Shown here one piece after another: positions 1-8,063 of a DNA stretch of 64,000 nucleotides. Every line of letters begins with the position of its first letter. Positions within the stretch are counted from its first letter, which is position 1. The stretch comes from Crocinitomicaceae bacterium. Its GTDB lineage: Bacteria > Bacteroidota > Bacteroidia > Flavobacteriales_D > Crocinitomicaceae. The notes below the pieces were generated by a model. The model was not told the DNA's origin and ran no database searches. It saw only the letters and a list, made by a program, of their open reading frames with translations. A program made the translations under genes and the position numbers. The stretch spans positions 89,138-153,137 of the forward strand of contig JAHEMJ010000001.1 in the NCBI GenBank assembly GCA_024643725.1, given 5' to 3'.

Positions 1-436
1 CAACAGGTATTTTTTTTAGCATTCGTTTCGCGTTAGACGAATACCCATTTCTAATTTCCTCCAAGGTAGGATTTAAATCTAACAGCTGATAGTGTCCTTG
101 TCCATAAAAGGATGCATTTTGCGGAGTTGAGAAATTCAAATGTAGGTAACGCGCCGAAGAAGAAAGAAATTCAAGTATCTCGTTCATTGACTCTTCAGAA
201 TTACTAGCAAAATTCAAGGCGCGAATGAAAAACGGTTGTAAACGATAAGAAAAACCGAATTTGCTTGCAACAGGAACTGGTCCTAAGTAATTTCCTGCAT
301 CATCGCACAACATTTCCCAATTAGGATGTAATATATCCCAAACCCATGACAAAGAAAAAAAATCTAATTGCGCATCAGAAGCAACCATTTGATTCCATTT
401 TCGTTTGTCTATATGTTGCGAGGCAAGAAGTTTCAA
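1..436 (-). CDS. Partial acyltransferase-like (GNAT/FemAB-type) protein, C-terminus outside window
   Basis: An uninterrupted minus-strand frame runs from an in-frame stop near position 460 to the left edge, giving about 145 residues. I start it at the TTG at 436 because the following residues (LKLLASQHIDKRKWNQMV) resemble the usual opening of Bacteroidota FemAB/GNAT-like proteins, where a short segment precedes DKxKW. No ATG is available before residue 25. A Trp-rich stretch (SLSWVWDILHPNW) and a later NAKRMLKKI segment also fit that group. Members are thought to transfer acyl or aminoacyl groups, but the substrate here is unknown. The catalytic half lies beyond the window. The frame is clear; the family is a tentative call. 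Confidence 0.55.
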   Translation of the reverse strand, partial: MKLLASQHIDKRKWNQMVASDAQLDFFSLSWVWDILHPNWEMLCDDAGNYLGPVPVASKFGFSYRLQPFFIRALNFASNSEESMNEILEFLSSSARYLHLNFSTPQNASFYGQGHYQLLDLNPTLEEIRNGYSSNAKRMLKKIPV

Positions 437-569
437 AGTTGAATTTTCAACGAAATTAACGGAATAAATTCAGTTTTAGTCTCTTCGAAGAATAAAGAAT
501 ATGGAACTTGTTCTTTTTTCATTAACTTCGTTACACAAATTTGGATTGAATAAAAATAAAACGATACAC

Positions 570-905
570 ATGAAAGCACTTAAAATTTTAGGTTTTACTT
601 TTTTCTTAGGTTTGACATCTTTTGCACAACAGGTTCAAACACCTGAACAACACGCACAGGCTTTAACGCAAAGTCAAACAACCATGTTAAAATTGACAAC
701 TGCTCAACAAGAACAAGTGTATACGATCCACTTAGGAATCGCACAAAAAAATCAAGGAATTCTGATGTCCAATTATTCAGAAGACCAAAAGAAAGCGATC
801 ATTAAATCGAATGAAGAAGCAAGACTTGCCATGTTAAAGAACATTTTAACAGCTGAACAATTTGCTAAATTGGAACAAGCGGCAACAGAGCAACGCAACC
901 ATTAA
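570..905 (+). CDS. Small secreted protein, unknown function
   Basis: This encodes 111 residues. The frame is open from a start at 501, but the ATG at 570 is followed directly by a signal peptide (MKALKILGFTFFLGLTSFAQ), so I place the start there. The mature part is Gln-rich and helical (TPEQHAQALTQSQTTML, then LTTAQQEQVYTIHLGIAQ) and ends with LTAEQFAKLEQA. The spacing of LT-x-x-Q type motifs recalls small periplasmic Spy/CpxP-like helical proteins, but the similarity is weak and no function is assigned. It stands alone on the plus strand and is closed by a strong intrinsic terminator. Confidence 0.7.
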   Translation: MKALKILGFTFFLGLTSFAQQVQTPEQHAQALTQSQTTMLKLTTAQQEQVYTIHLGIAQKNQGILMSNYSEDQKKAIIKSNEEARLAMLKNILTAEQFAKLEQAATEQRNH

Positions 906-922
906 GCGAAATTATCTTTCGG

Positions 923-954
923 AAAGCCCTGACTTAATCGTCAGGGCTTTTTTT
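923..954 (+). terminator. Intrinsic terminator after the small secreted protein
   Basis: An 11-bp stem (AAAGCCCTGAC, 923-933, with GTCAGGGCTTT, 940-950) closes a 6-nt loop and is followed by a run of T, 17 nt after the stop codon of the upstream gene. Confidence 0.9.
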
Positions 955-1053
955 GTGATTTTTTTTCGCTAGCTTCCGGATGACGGCATAGTTATTGACA
1001 GCGCCTTGGTTATTACTTCATCATTCCATTCTTTTGACCGAACGATGAAATAT

Positions 1054-1061
1054 TAATTTTG
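1054..1061 (+). promoter_or_regulatory. Bacteroidota -7 box for the GH3 gene
   Basis: TAATTTTG matches TAnnTTTG. A TTTG that could serve as the -33 element lies at 1033-1036. The box ends 18 nt before the ATG at 1080. Confidence 0.55.
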
Positions 1062-1079
1062 TCTGTATAGAACTCAATT

Positions 1080-2219
1080 ATGAAAAAAATTATCACTCCC
1101 CTATTCCTTGCCGGACTCCTATTTCAAGGATGTGCGCAATCGAACGCAACGAGCAAGCAAACCAAGCCCGTGCAACCCAAAAGCGAAATCACCTTTGAAC
1201 TGGCGGATTTCCTAAAGGAAAATACACTTTTAGACAAAGAAGTTGAGCGCGTTTTCAAACAAATGGATGACACCGCGATTGTTGCGCAGCTGATTATGCC
1301 TGCAGTTGGACGTCTAGGTCAAACAAAAGCAACAATCGACCAACATATCAAAGACAGAGTCATAGGTGGAGTTCTGATGTTAAATGGGACAAAAGAAGAA
1401 TTTTCAAGTTGGATTAAAGATTTTGAAACCAACAATAGCAAATACGGAAACTTGCCGTTTTTATATAGTGCGGATGCCGAACCAAGTCTAGTAAACCGTA
1501 AAATCATTGGATCAACACCCGTAAAGAAAGCGAATGAACTGAAAAATGTTGATGAAGTGATTGCGTGTGCAAAGACCATTTCAGCTGATTTGAATGCAAT
1601 TGGGATCAATTACAATTTCTCTCCCGTGGTAGATATGTCTCCCAATACAACGGTTGGATTCAGAAGTTTTGGAGCTGTACCCGCAAACATTATTCCTTGG
1701 TCTGATGCCTTCATTCAAGAAACGCAAAAAAACAACATCATTGCGACTGCTAAACACTTTCCTGGACATGGATTGGTAACAGGAGACACGCACAAAGCTC
1801 TTCAAGTGATTGACGGTGAAATGAAAGAAATCTGCAATTATCCAACATTAATTGCGAATGGTGTTCTATCGATTATGGTTGCACACATCGCCGTACAGAA
1901 CAACGCGAAATACGACACAAAAGGTTTACCATCAACCTGTTCAGAGAAAATCGTTACGAACTTATTGAAAGACAGCCTTGGATTTAAAGGATTAATTGTG
2001 ACCGATGCGATGAACATGGGAGGCGTGGTAAACGTTCCTCAAGCTGCCTACAAAGCCATTCATGCTGGATGTGACATCGTTCTCATGCCACTTGACGCAA
2101 AGAAAGCGCACGCAGAATTATTAGCTGCTTATCGAACGGACAAAGAATTCAAAAAGCGCGTGGATGAATCTGCGAAAAAAGTGCTTCGCATGAAAATCGC
2201 CATGGGACTTTTGAAATAA
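1080..2219 (+). CDS. Glycoside hydrolase family 3 lipoprotein (beta-N-acetylhexosaminidase-like)
   Basis: This 379-residue protein starts with a lipoprotein signal peptide (GLLFQGC, lipidated Cys18), so it should be anchored in an envelope membrane facing the periplasm or surface. The GH3 catalytic domain shows the NagZ-type motif KHFPGHG at residues 225-231, followed by Asp236-Thr-His, whose Asp/His pair serves as the acid/base in NagZ enzymes. The expected nucleophile is Asp309 in TDAMNMGG. This points to removal of terminal beta-N-acetylglucosamine, perhaps during peptidoglycan turnover. Unlike the larger two-domain Bacteroidota homologues fused to a beta-lactamase-like domain, this is the single GH3 domain only. 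Its stop codon is one base from the rimM stop on the other strand. Confidence 0.88.
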   Translation: MKKIITPLFLAGLLFQGCAQSNATSKQTKPVQPKSEITFELADFLKENTLLDKEVERVFKQMDDTAIVAQLIMPAVGRLGQTKATIDQHIKDRVIGGVLMLNGTKEEFSSWIKDFETNNSKYGNLPFLYSADAEPSLVNRKIIGSTPVKKANELKNVDEVIACAKTISADLNAIGINYNFSPVVDMSPNTTVGFRSFGAVPANIIPWSDAFIQETQKNNIIATAKHFPGHGLVTGDTHKALQVIDGEMKEICNYPTLIANGVLSIMVAHIAVQNNAKYDTKGLPSTCSEKIVTNLLKDSLGFKGLIVTDAMNMGGVVNVPQAAYKAIHAGCDIVLMPLDAKKAHAELLAAYRTDKEFKKRVDESAKKVLRMKIAMGLLK

Positions 2220-2220
2220 A

Positions 2221-2748
2221 TTAAGAGAGATACAAATCGATCAATCCTTCAGGAGCTTTTACATAAAGCTCCTTTTTTTTGCGTTGAACTTTTTGAACAA
2301 GTCCTTCAAAAATTGGAATGAGTACTTCTACTCCATCCTTGCTTAGCTGCAACAATGGATTAGCTGCCATATCAATGACATTTTCAACCACACCCACATT
2401 TCCATGCACTTCATCGATTACCGTGTAACCAATGATCTCGTGATCATAGAAAGAGGTTTGATCTAATTCTTGTAAAAAAGCTTCTGGTAAATACACCGGC
2501 TTTTTCAAAATACGCTGAGCATCCTGCTCACTATTAATCCCCTGAAATTTAACGGCGACAAATCCCTTGGTCTTCATCTTTAAATTCTCCACAAAAAAGG
2601 GAATTAAACTTCCGTCGATTTCAACGAAAACTGCGTCCAACGTAGCATAATCCGATGGATTAGAAACGTCTAAAAACAGCGAAACTTCACCTTTAAATCC
2701 GTGAAGTTTCGCTATTATTCCTAAATAAAAACAATCTTTTTTTTGCAT
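2221..2748 (-). CDS. rimM: Ribosome maturation factor RimM
   Basis: This 175-residue protein has the two expected parts: an N-terminal RimM barrel beginning YLGIIAKLHGFKGEVSLF, and a C-terminal PRC-barrel part with the motif DMAANPLLQL and a closing VLIPIFEGLV segment. RimM binds S19 and the 16S 3' domain during small-subunit assembly. It follows rpsP by five bases, the conserved order of the E. coli rpsP-rimM-trmD-rplS operon. Here trmD lies some 41 kb away and rplS is absent from the window. The last codons carry, on the opposite strand, a perfect terminator hairpin for the GH3 gene. Confidence 0.95.
   Translation of the reverse strand: MQKKDCFYLGIIAKLHGFKGEVSLFLDVSNPSDYATLDAVFVEIDGSLIPFFVENLKMKTKGFVAVKFQGINSEQDAQRILKKPVYLPEAFLQELDQTSFYDHEIIGYTVIDEVHGNVGVVENVIDMAANPLLQLSKDGVEVLIPIFEGLVQKVQRKKKELYVKAPEGLIDLYLS
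2251..2280 (+). terminator. Intrinsic terminator of the GH3 gene, inside the rimM coding region
   Basis: A 9-bp perfect stem (AGGAGCTTT, 2251-2259, with AAAGCTCCT, 2265-2273) has a 5-nt loop, and Ts run on to 2280. It is oriented to stop plus-strand transcription 30 nt past the GH3 stop. It lies antisense to the rimM codons for the Lys-rich KKKELYVKAPEG segment, since the genes are separated by one base. Confidence 0.8.
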
Positions 2749-2753
2749 ACAGC

Positions 2754-3428
2754 TTATTCAGCCGCAGACTCTTCAGAAGCCTCAGGTGCTGCTTCTTCTG
2801 TTGATTCAGCTACTGGAGCTTCTTCAACTGCTGGCGTTTCTTCAACAACCTCTTCAACTGCTGGAGCTTCTTCCGCTGCTGCCTCTGCTACTGGAGCTTC
2901 TTCAACAACTTCTTCTGTTGCTACTTCCACAGCCTCTTCAGCTACTTCTTCAGCAACTTCTTCAACTACTGGAGCGTTTTTCGCTGCAACTTCCGCTGCT
3001 TTAGCGATTTTCGCTGCTTCCTCTGCTTGTTGACGAGCAATTTTCTCTTTCTCAGCGTTTTTCGCTAATCCAGATACTTTGTTTTGAACTTTTGCGTCTT
3101 TATCAGCCAACCAAAGAGCAAATTTCTCTTCCACTTGTTCTGCTGTTAAAGCACCTTTTTTTACACCGTTTAATAAGTGATTTTTGTACAATACACCTTT
3201 GTAAGATAAAATCGCACGAGCCGTATCTGACATCTCAGCACCAGTTTGAACCCAATTCAAAGTAGCTTCGAAATTGATATCAATCACCGCTGGATTTGCA
3301 GTTGGATTATACGTCCCTAATTTTTCGATGAATTTACCATCTCTTTTTGCACGACTATCTGCTGCAACCAAATGAAAAAATGGTTTACCTTTTTTACCGT
3401 GTCTTTGTAATCTAATTCTTGTTGCCAT
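2754..3428 (-). CDS. rpsP: Ribosomal protein S16 with long acidic Ala/Glu/Val tail
   Basis: Residues 1-85 are a typical S16 ([20 protein letters not shown], then [13 protein letters not shown] and [12 protein letters not shown]), a primary-binding protein of the small subunit. The chain continues to 224 residues. A basic helical segment (about 120-150) leads into an almost pure Ala, Glu, Val and Pro tail (152-224) with repeated VEE and APVAE units. Bacteroidota S16 proteins often carry extensions, but this one is more than twice the length of E. coli S16. The tail DNA is low complexity and gives spurious Ser/Ala- and Leu-rich frames on the plus strand. It heads a two-gene operon with rimM, with a promoter box at 3481-3488. 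Confidence 0.95.
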   Translation of the reverse strand: MATRIRLQRHGKKGKPFFHLVAADSRAKRDGKFIEKLGTYNPTANPAVIDINFEATLNWVQTGAEMSDTARAILSYKGVLYKNHLLNGVKKGALTAEQVEEKFALWLADKDAKVQNKVSGLAKNAEKEKIARQQAEEAAKIAKAAEVAAKNAPVVEEVAEEVAEEAVEVATEEVVEEAPVAEAAAEEAPAVEEVVEETPAVEEAPVAESTEEAAPEASEESAAE

Positions 3429-3480
3429 AATTTTACAATTTGAGGTACGAAACCTACGTTTATAAATGAATTTGTGGGTG

Positions 3481-3488
3481 CAAAGATA
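3481..3488 (-). promoter_or_regulatory. -7 box for rpsP-rimM
   Basis: CAAAGATA on the plus strand is TATCTTTG on the minus strand, an exact TAnnTTTG match, 53 nt before the rpsP ATG. Confidence 0.55.
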
Positions 3489-3527
3489 CGAAGGATTTTC
3501 GAATTCCCTAACTTAAAGCGAATAATT

Positions 3528-4919
3528 CTATTTCCCTTTGGCTTTGATGACTATGATCACGGTGTAAAACATGATTTTAATGTCCAAAGCGAGGCTGCGA
3601 TTCTTTAGATAAATCAAGTCGAATTTCATGCGCTGAAGCATTTGATCTACGTTTTCGGCATACCCATATTTTACTTGTCCCCAAGATGTAATTCCTGGTC
3701 TAACTTTCGTCAATTGGGTATATTGTGGTTCTACTTGAACGATTTGATCTATGTAGTATTGACGCTCCGGACGAGGACCAACTAAGGACATTTGTCCCAA
3801 TAGCACATTGAAAAACTGCGGGAATTCATCCAGTCTTGTTTTGCGCATAAAGCGTCCAATTGGCGTAATGCGTGGATCCCCTTCAGATGATAACTGAGGT
3901 CCTTGTTGTTCCGAGTTTACGTACATGGTACGAAACTTAATGATTCGAAAAGATTTACCGTTCATACCTACCCGATCCTGCAGAAATAGAATGGGTCCCG
4001 GTGATGACATCTTTACCGCTAATGCTGAAAATAAATAGAAAGGAATGAGGCAAATAACTGCAATGAAGGAAATGACAATATCCATTAACCGTTTAACCGC
4101 CTGTTGCCAGAAAGGCATCGCATCTGGAATGATCTCAATCAATAAGGCTCCATAAATGTTTGTCATTTCAACCGACCCAGCCAAAATTGCGTACATATCG
4201 GGCAGTAATTTTATTCGAATTCGACCATTGTCAACCCGAGAAATAATATCTTTCAAGCGATTGTGATCCGAGCTCTCCACTGCTAAAATGACTTCCTCGA
4301 CTTCATGATGCAGCAGTATGTCATCTAAATTCGTTGCATGACCGAGATAAGGAATACTGTCCGTTAACAAGGTGTCCTTTCCATTCACATTGACATATCC
4401 GATGAATGAATTAACGTTTTGCTGTTGTTGAATTAACTCTTGATAAATTTCTACCGCCTTTTCATTTCCACCAATTATCAAGGTTTTAAATCCATGTCCA
4501 TTGCTTCGAATGAATTGAATCAACAAGGTATTGAAAACTAAACGTGGAATAACCGCAATAAAAAAATGAATTCCGAATAAAAATAAAATGGAGCGATAGT
4601 AATTTTGATATGACTTGACATCATCATCAATCAACAGGGTGAAAAATAAAACGATGGTACCAAAGAAAGCTGCAACCAATGTGAGATTCAACATCTTTAG
4701 TCGGAACATGCGACGAATGTCGTGATAGGTGCCCTGAATAAAATAAAATGACACCCAGAATAAAGGAATAAAAGCCAACCCAAGAAAGAACTTGGAGTCT
4801 GCAAGAAACGCCTGTCCTTCTATTTGAGTTTTCCTAAAATAAAAGAAAAGTCCCCAAGCTAATCCTGCAAAACAGTAATCAATGACGATTAAACAAGAAG
4901 CCCAAAAACGATCTTTCAT
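3528..4919 (-). CDS. Polyprenyl glycosylphosphotransferase (WcaJ-like sugar transferase)
   Basis: This 463-residue membrane protein has four N-terminal helices (about 7-27, 43-63, 79-99 and 108-130). A Rossmann-like CoA-binding-type region follows, starting LIIGGNEKA near 147, then a fifth membrane segment near 275-300 and the bacterial sugar transferase domain. Family motifs are visible: SSPGPILFLQDRVGMNGK, IIKFRTM, TRLDEFPQFFNVL and MSLVGPRPE. Such enzymes move a sugar-1-phosphate from its nucleotide to undecaprenyl phosphate at the inner membrane and so start a surface polysaccharide. It directly abuts the lipoprotein gene upstream (stop and start adjacent). The sugar cannot be told from sequence. 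Confidence 0.92.
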   Translation of the reverse strand: MKDRFWASCLIVIDYCFAGLAWGLFFYFRKTQIEGQAFLADSKFFLGLAFIPLFWVSFYFIQGTYHDIRRMFRLKMLNLTLVAAFFGTIVLFFTLLIDDDVKSYQNYYRSILFLFGIHFFIAVIPRLVFNTLLIQFIRSNGHGFKTLIIGGNEKAVEIYQELIQQQQNVNSFIGYVNVNGKDTLLTDSIPYLGHATNLDDILLHHEVEEVILAVESSDHNRLKDIISRVDNGRIRIKLLPDMYAILAGSVEMTNIYGALLIEIIPDAMPFWQQAVKRLMDIVISFIAVICLIPFYLFSALAVKMSSPGPILFLQDRVGMNGKSFRIIKFRTMYVNSEQQGPQLSSEGDPRITPIGRFMRKTRLDEFPQFFNVLLGQMSLVGPRPERQYYIDQIVQVEPQYTQLTKVRPGITSWGQVKYGYAENVDQMLQRMKFDLIYLKNRSLALDIKIMFYTVIIVIKAKGK

Positions 4920-5783
4920 TTACTTATAGACGATTTTTATATTATCAATGCAAATGAAACTTTCCGTCATGTCCGATTCCAATTTCGCTTTAAACGCCTG
5001 GACGAAATGGGCATCATTCACAGAATTCCCAATTAACTCAGTCAATTCAATGTACATCTTTTTCCATTTTACCGTTGCCGCGGGTTGCTTATTAAAACCT
5101 GCATTATCTTGGTATTTATTGGACAAGGAACTTACGGCCAAAAATCCTTGCAAGAAAGAATTGGTGTTGTAATAATCGATTTCAATAAAACAGGCCTTAT
5201 TCTTTGGGATGGCTAATTGATCTGTTGTGTACGCCAACCATACAGAATCATTGGCATTCAGGATAACTTTACCGTACGTGGAGCCATTGAAAGGCATGAT
5301 GGCTTCGCTCGTTGTAAATAAATTGGCAACACTCGAATTGGGATCCTCTTGCAATTTGATGGTGGCATCCTCAAAATCTTCAATCCAAAAATTAATGTTG
5401 TCCTTATAACTAGTAACTGGATTCAAGGTAAGTGTTTGATTTTTCACAAACTGAGCATTGACCTCGTAAGAATTCATAAATGGATATATCATCTTATTCG
5501 CTGATATTCCATTATTTCGAACAGCGGGAAATATTTTAATGTTCACATTTCCTTCTTTCAGTACTGGAATTTTAAAAGGAACTTGAAAACAACCCAGCAT
5601 TTGATCATCGATGTAGACCCATACATCCCGAAAATCTTGTGTTAATTGTCCTTCTGCTCCGGATAAAGCTGGATTAGAAACGAGCGTCATGCTATTCACT
5701 TCTAGCCAAGCGGGATCAGGATTGTTTTTTATACATCCAACCAAAAGAAACAGAAAAGTGACGTAACCTAAAATTCTCATCAT
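4920..5783 (-). CDS. Lipoprotein of unknown function in a glycan operon
   Basis: This 287-residue protein has a lipoprotein signal peptide (LFLLVGC, lipidated Cys17); a second ATG one codon in is an equally good start. The mature chain is beta-rich, with a segment VWVYIDDQMLGCFQVPFKIP near residues 50-70 that looks like a carboxypeptidase-regulatory or Ig-like fold. The C-terminal half resembles a jelly-roll carbohydrate-binding module (SFICIDNIKIVYK at the end). It lies between an oxidoreductase and a sugar transferase in one minus-strand unit, which suggests an envelope role. I do not recognise the family. Confidence 0.8.
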   Translation of the reverse strand: MMRILGYVTFLFLLVGCIKNNPDPAWLEVNSMTLVSNPALSGAEGQLTQDFRDVWVYIDDQMLGCFQVPFKIPVLKEGNVNIKIFPAVRNNGISANKMIYPFMNSYEVNAQFVKNQTLTLNPVTSYKDNINFWIEDFEDATIKLQEDPNSSVANLFTTSEAIMPFNGSTYGKVILNANDSVWLAYTTDQLAIPKNKACFIEIDYYNTNSFLQGFLAVSSLSNKYQDNAGFNKQPAATVKWKKMYIELTELIGNSVNDAHFVQAFKAKLESDMTESFICIDNIKIVYK

Positions 5784-5807
5784 GTGTGTAACGAAAAAAA
5801 AATGAAT

Positions 5808-6755
5808 TTATTTTACAAATTGATTTGACTCCGAAATTCGATCCAAAATATAGGAAGCGACCTCCATTGCATGATGCGCTTCTTCCAATCCAACAATCGC
5901 TTTTTCTTCGGTTGAAATGGATTGAGCGAAAGCTTTCAATTCCAGCTGGATCGCATTTAAATCCCCCGTTGGAATGGGTTCATACTTCAAGGTTTTGAAA
6001 CCCGTCGTTTCATTCAATTGAACGTGTGATTTTTCTGCTGTTTTGGCTAGAAAATCAACTGTAATGGAATGGTCCGACATAAAAAAACGCGTTTTTCGAA
6101 GACGATGCTTGGCAATTCGAGATGACGTTAAATTGGCAACACACCCATTTTCAAACTCCAAACGAACCGAAGCAATATCTGTCGTTGAACTCAGTACTTC
6201 CATTCCCGATGCGGAAATGCGTTTTACACGTGAATTAACAACTTTCAACGCTATGTCAATATCGTGAATCATGAGATCCAATACAACAGAAACATCCGAT
6301 CCACGTTCTTGAAAAGGAGCTAGACGATGGGATTCAATAAACATGGGCATATCGATCTGTCCTTTTGCCGCAATAAACGCTGGATTAAATCGCTCCACGT
6401 GTCCGACCTGAACAACCACCCCCGCCTCTAGTCCATAGGTTAACAAAGACTTAGATTCCTCCACGGTTTGACAAACCGGTTTTTCAATAAAAAGGTGCTT
6501 TCTTTTTTTTAATGCTTGAACGGCCATAGAAAAGTGAGCGGCAGTTGGACAAGCCAATAAAATAGCCTCTGACGCTGCGAGCAGATCCTCGTATGAAGCA
6601 TAGGCTTGTAAAGAAAATTGTTGTGCCACTTCGCTTTGAATCGAAGGATCCGTATCGAAGAATCCAACCAGTTCAAATTCATCCTTTAACAACAATAAGT
6701 TTTGAAGGTGAATTTTTCCTAGATGTCCTGTACCAACAACGCCAATTTTCAACAT
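5808..6755 (-). CDS. Gfo/Idh/MocA family NAD(P)-dependent oxidoreductase
   Basis: This 315-residue protein begins with a Rossmann dinucleotide-binding motif (GVVGTGHLGKIHLQNL). It then shows the family's LFIEKPVCQT motif, where the EKP lysine is catalytic, near residues 93-97, and a C-terminal alpha/beta domain (VLDLMIHDIDIAL, matching the conserved DxxxHDIDL). Such enzymes oxidise or reduce hydroxyls on sugars, often nucleotide sugars in surface glycan synthesis (WlbA type). The neighbouring sugar transferase agrees with this, but the substrate is unknown. It is the first gene of its minus-strand unit, just beyond the rplT terminator, and I see no clean promoter box ahead of it. Confidence 0.88.
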   Translation of the reverse strand: MLKIGVVGTGHLGKIHLQNLLLLKDEFELVGFFDTDPSIQSEVAQQFSLQAYASYEDLLAASEAILLACPTAAHFSMAVQALKKRKHLFIEKPVCQTVEESKSLLTYGLEAGVVVQVGHVERFNPAFIAAKGQIDMPMFIESHRLAPFQERGSDVSVVLDLMIHDIDIALKVVNSRVKRISASGMEVLSSTTDIASVRLEFENGCVANLTSSRIAKHRLRKTRFFMSDHSITVDFLAKTAEKSHVQLNETTGFKTLKYEPIPTGDLNAIQLELKAFAQSISTEEKAIVGLEEAHHAMEVASYILDRISESNQFVK

Positions 6756-6771
6756 AATCGAACCGCACTAA

Positions 6772-6808
6772 TTAAAAAAAAGCCATTAATCAAAAGACTA
6801 ATGGCTTT
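6772..6808 (-). terminator. Intrinsic terminator of the thrS-infC-rpmI-rplT operon
   Basis: Read on the minus strand, a 10-bp perfect stem (AAAGCCATTA / TAATGGCTTT) closes a 10-nt loop and is followed by about eight T. It begins 19 nt past the rplT stop. Confidence 0.88.
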
Positions 6809-6827
6809 AAGCTGACATAGAATAATT

Positions 6828-7175
6828 TTATTTTTTTACAGAATCCACAACGGCTTTAAAAGCCTCTGGGTGGTTCATTGCTAAATCTGCAAGTACTTTA
6901 CGATTTAACTCAATACCACTTTTGTGTACTGCTCCCATAAATTGAGAATAACTCATACCGTGAAGGCGTGCACCTGCGTTGATACGTGTAATCCATAATG
7001 AACGGAAATTTCTTTTCTTTTGTTTACGACCTGAGTAAGCATAAAGCAAACCTTTTTCAATAGCATTTTTCGCTACGGTCCAAACATTTTTTCTTCTTCC
7101 AAAGTAACCTTTGGCTAGTTTCATCAAGTTTTTTCTTCTTGCTCTTGATGCAACGTGATTGACTGATCTTGGCAT
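6828..7175 (-). CDS. rplT: Ribosomal protein L20
   Basis: This 115-residue protein matches L20 throughout: [46 protein letters not shown] and [13 protein letters not shown]20 binds 23S rRNA early in large-subunit assembly, and in other bacteria it also represses its own operon. It is the last gene of thrS-infC-rpmI-rplT, 89 nt after rpmI, and is followed by a strong terminator. The rpmI-rplT gap could hold an autoregulatory site, but I see no convincing structure in it. Confidence 0.97.
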   Translation of the reverse strand: MPRSVNHVASRARRKNLMKLAKGYFGRRKNVWTVAKNAIEKGLLYAYSGRKQKKRNFRSLWITRINAGARLHGMSYSQFMGAVHKSGIELNRKVLADLAMNHPEAFKAVVDSVKK

Positions 7176-7264
7176 AATTTTTAAGTTTTTTGATAAAGAG
7201 TGCTTCGACTTCGAAGGCTTAGTTACTCGTTACCGGGTTAAACAATTTACAAACCAACAAAGGA

Positions 7265-7462
7265 CTATTTCATGCACAATTGCAATTTCACATTCGATAA
7301 ATCGGCACTGTGTACCAATCCAGCGTGTGTCAAATTACGCTTACGTTTCGTAGCCTTCTTTGTTAAAATGTGGCTTTTAAAAGCGTGTTTACGCTTGATT
7401 TTTCCACTACCAGTGATGGTGAATCTCTTCTTAGCACTGGATTTTGTTTTCATTTTAGGCAT
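7265..7462 (-). CDS. rpmI: Ribosomal protein L35
   Basis: This 65-residue protein has the diagnostic L35 start [20 protein letters not shown], then the [16 protein letters not shown] segment and a basic middle (KRKRNLTH). It is a small component of the large ribosomal subunit. It sits between infC (39 nt upstream) and rplT, the standard arrangement. Confidence 0.97.
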   Translation of the reverse strand: MPKMKTKSSAKKRFTITGSGKIKRKHAFKSHILTKKATKRKRNLTHAGLVHSADLSNVKLQLCMK

Positions 7463-7501
7463 TTCTACTTTTTTAAAAGTTAAACATCTATATCAGCTTC
7501 C

Positions 7502-8047
7502 TTATTTCTTTTTCGAGTTGATCATTAAGATCATCTTTTTACCTTCTAATTTTGGTAGTTGTTCAATCACACCACAATCAGCAAGTTCTTGTGCAAACTT
7601 CAAAAGAAGTATTTCTCCACGGTCTTTAAAGACAATGGTACGACCTCTAAAGAATACATATGCTTTTACTTTGCTCCCCTCCTCCAAAAACTTCTTAGCA
7701 TGTGCTAATTTGAAATTGAAATCGTGGTCATCTGTATTCGGTCCAAAGCGAATTTCTTTCACGACAATTTTGCTTTGTTTTGCTTTTAATTCTTTTTGCT
7801 TACGCTTCTGGTTGTACAAGAACTTTTTATAGTCCATGATTTTACAAACCGGTGGCTTCGCATTTGGAGAAATCTCAACCAAATCTAATTCTTCTTCCTC
7901 AGCTAAAGCAATTGCTTTAGAAACGGACATTACTTGAGGCTCTTCACCTTCAATGACTAATCGAATTTCCGCAGCAACAATTTTATCGTTAATTCTGTGT
8001 TGCGCTTCTTCTTCTCTTTTTACAAATGGTCTCGAATTTCTTCTCAT
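7502..8047 (-). CDS. infC: Translation initiation factor IF-3
   Basis: This 181-residue protein has both IF-3 domains: the N-terminal one with [14 protein letters not shown] and [20 protein letters not shown], and the C-terminal one with [18 protein letters not shown] and [12 protein letters not shown]-3 keeps the 30S subunit free and proofreads initiator tRNA and start codon. In many bacteria infC begins with AUU, allowing autoregulation, but here an ordinary ATG (8045-8047) begins the standard N-terminus. The gene starts 16 nt after the thrS stop. Confidence 0.97.
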   Translation of the reverse strand: MRRNSRPFVKREEEAQHRINDKIVAAEIRLVIEGEEPQVMSVSKAIALAEEEELDLVEISPNAKPPVCKIMDYKKFLYNQKRKQKELKAKQSKIVVKEIRFGPNTDDHDFNFKLAHAKKFLEEGSKVKAYVFFRGRTIVFKDRGEILLLKFAQELADCGVIEQLPKLEGKKMILMINSKKK

Positions 8048-8063
8048 TCAATAATTTAAATAC

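Noticed and set aside
2743..3033. Ser/Ala-rich plus-strand frame (and a Leu-rich one at 2786-3004)
   Set aside because: Antisense to the low-complexity tail of S16; composition follows from the GCT/TCT-rich repeat.
7176..7264. Riboswitch or L20 leader between rpmI and rplT
   Set aside because: No stable or family-like structure could be made out by eye.
7272..7832. 186-residue plus-strand frame
   Set aside because: Antisense to infC and rpmI, with no family resemblance; both opposite genes are certain.
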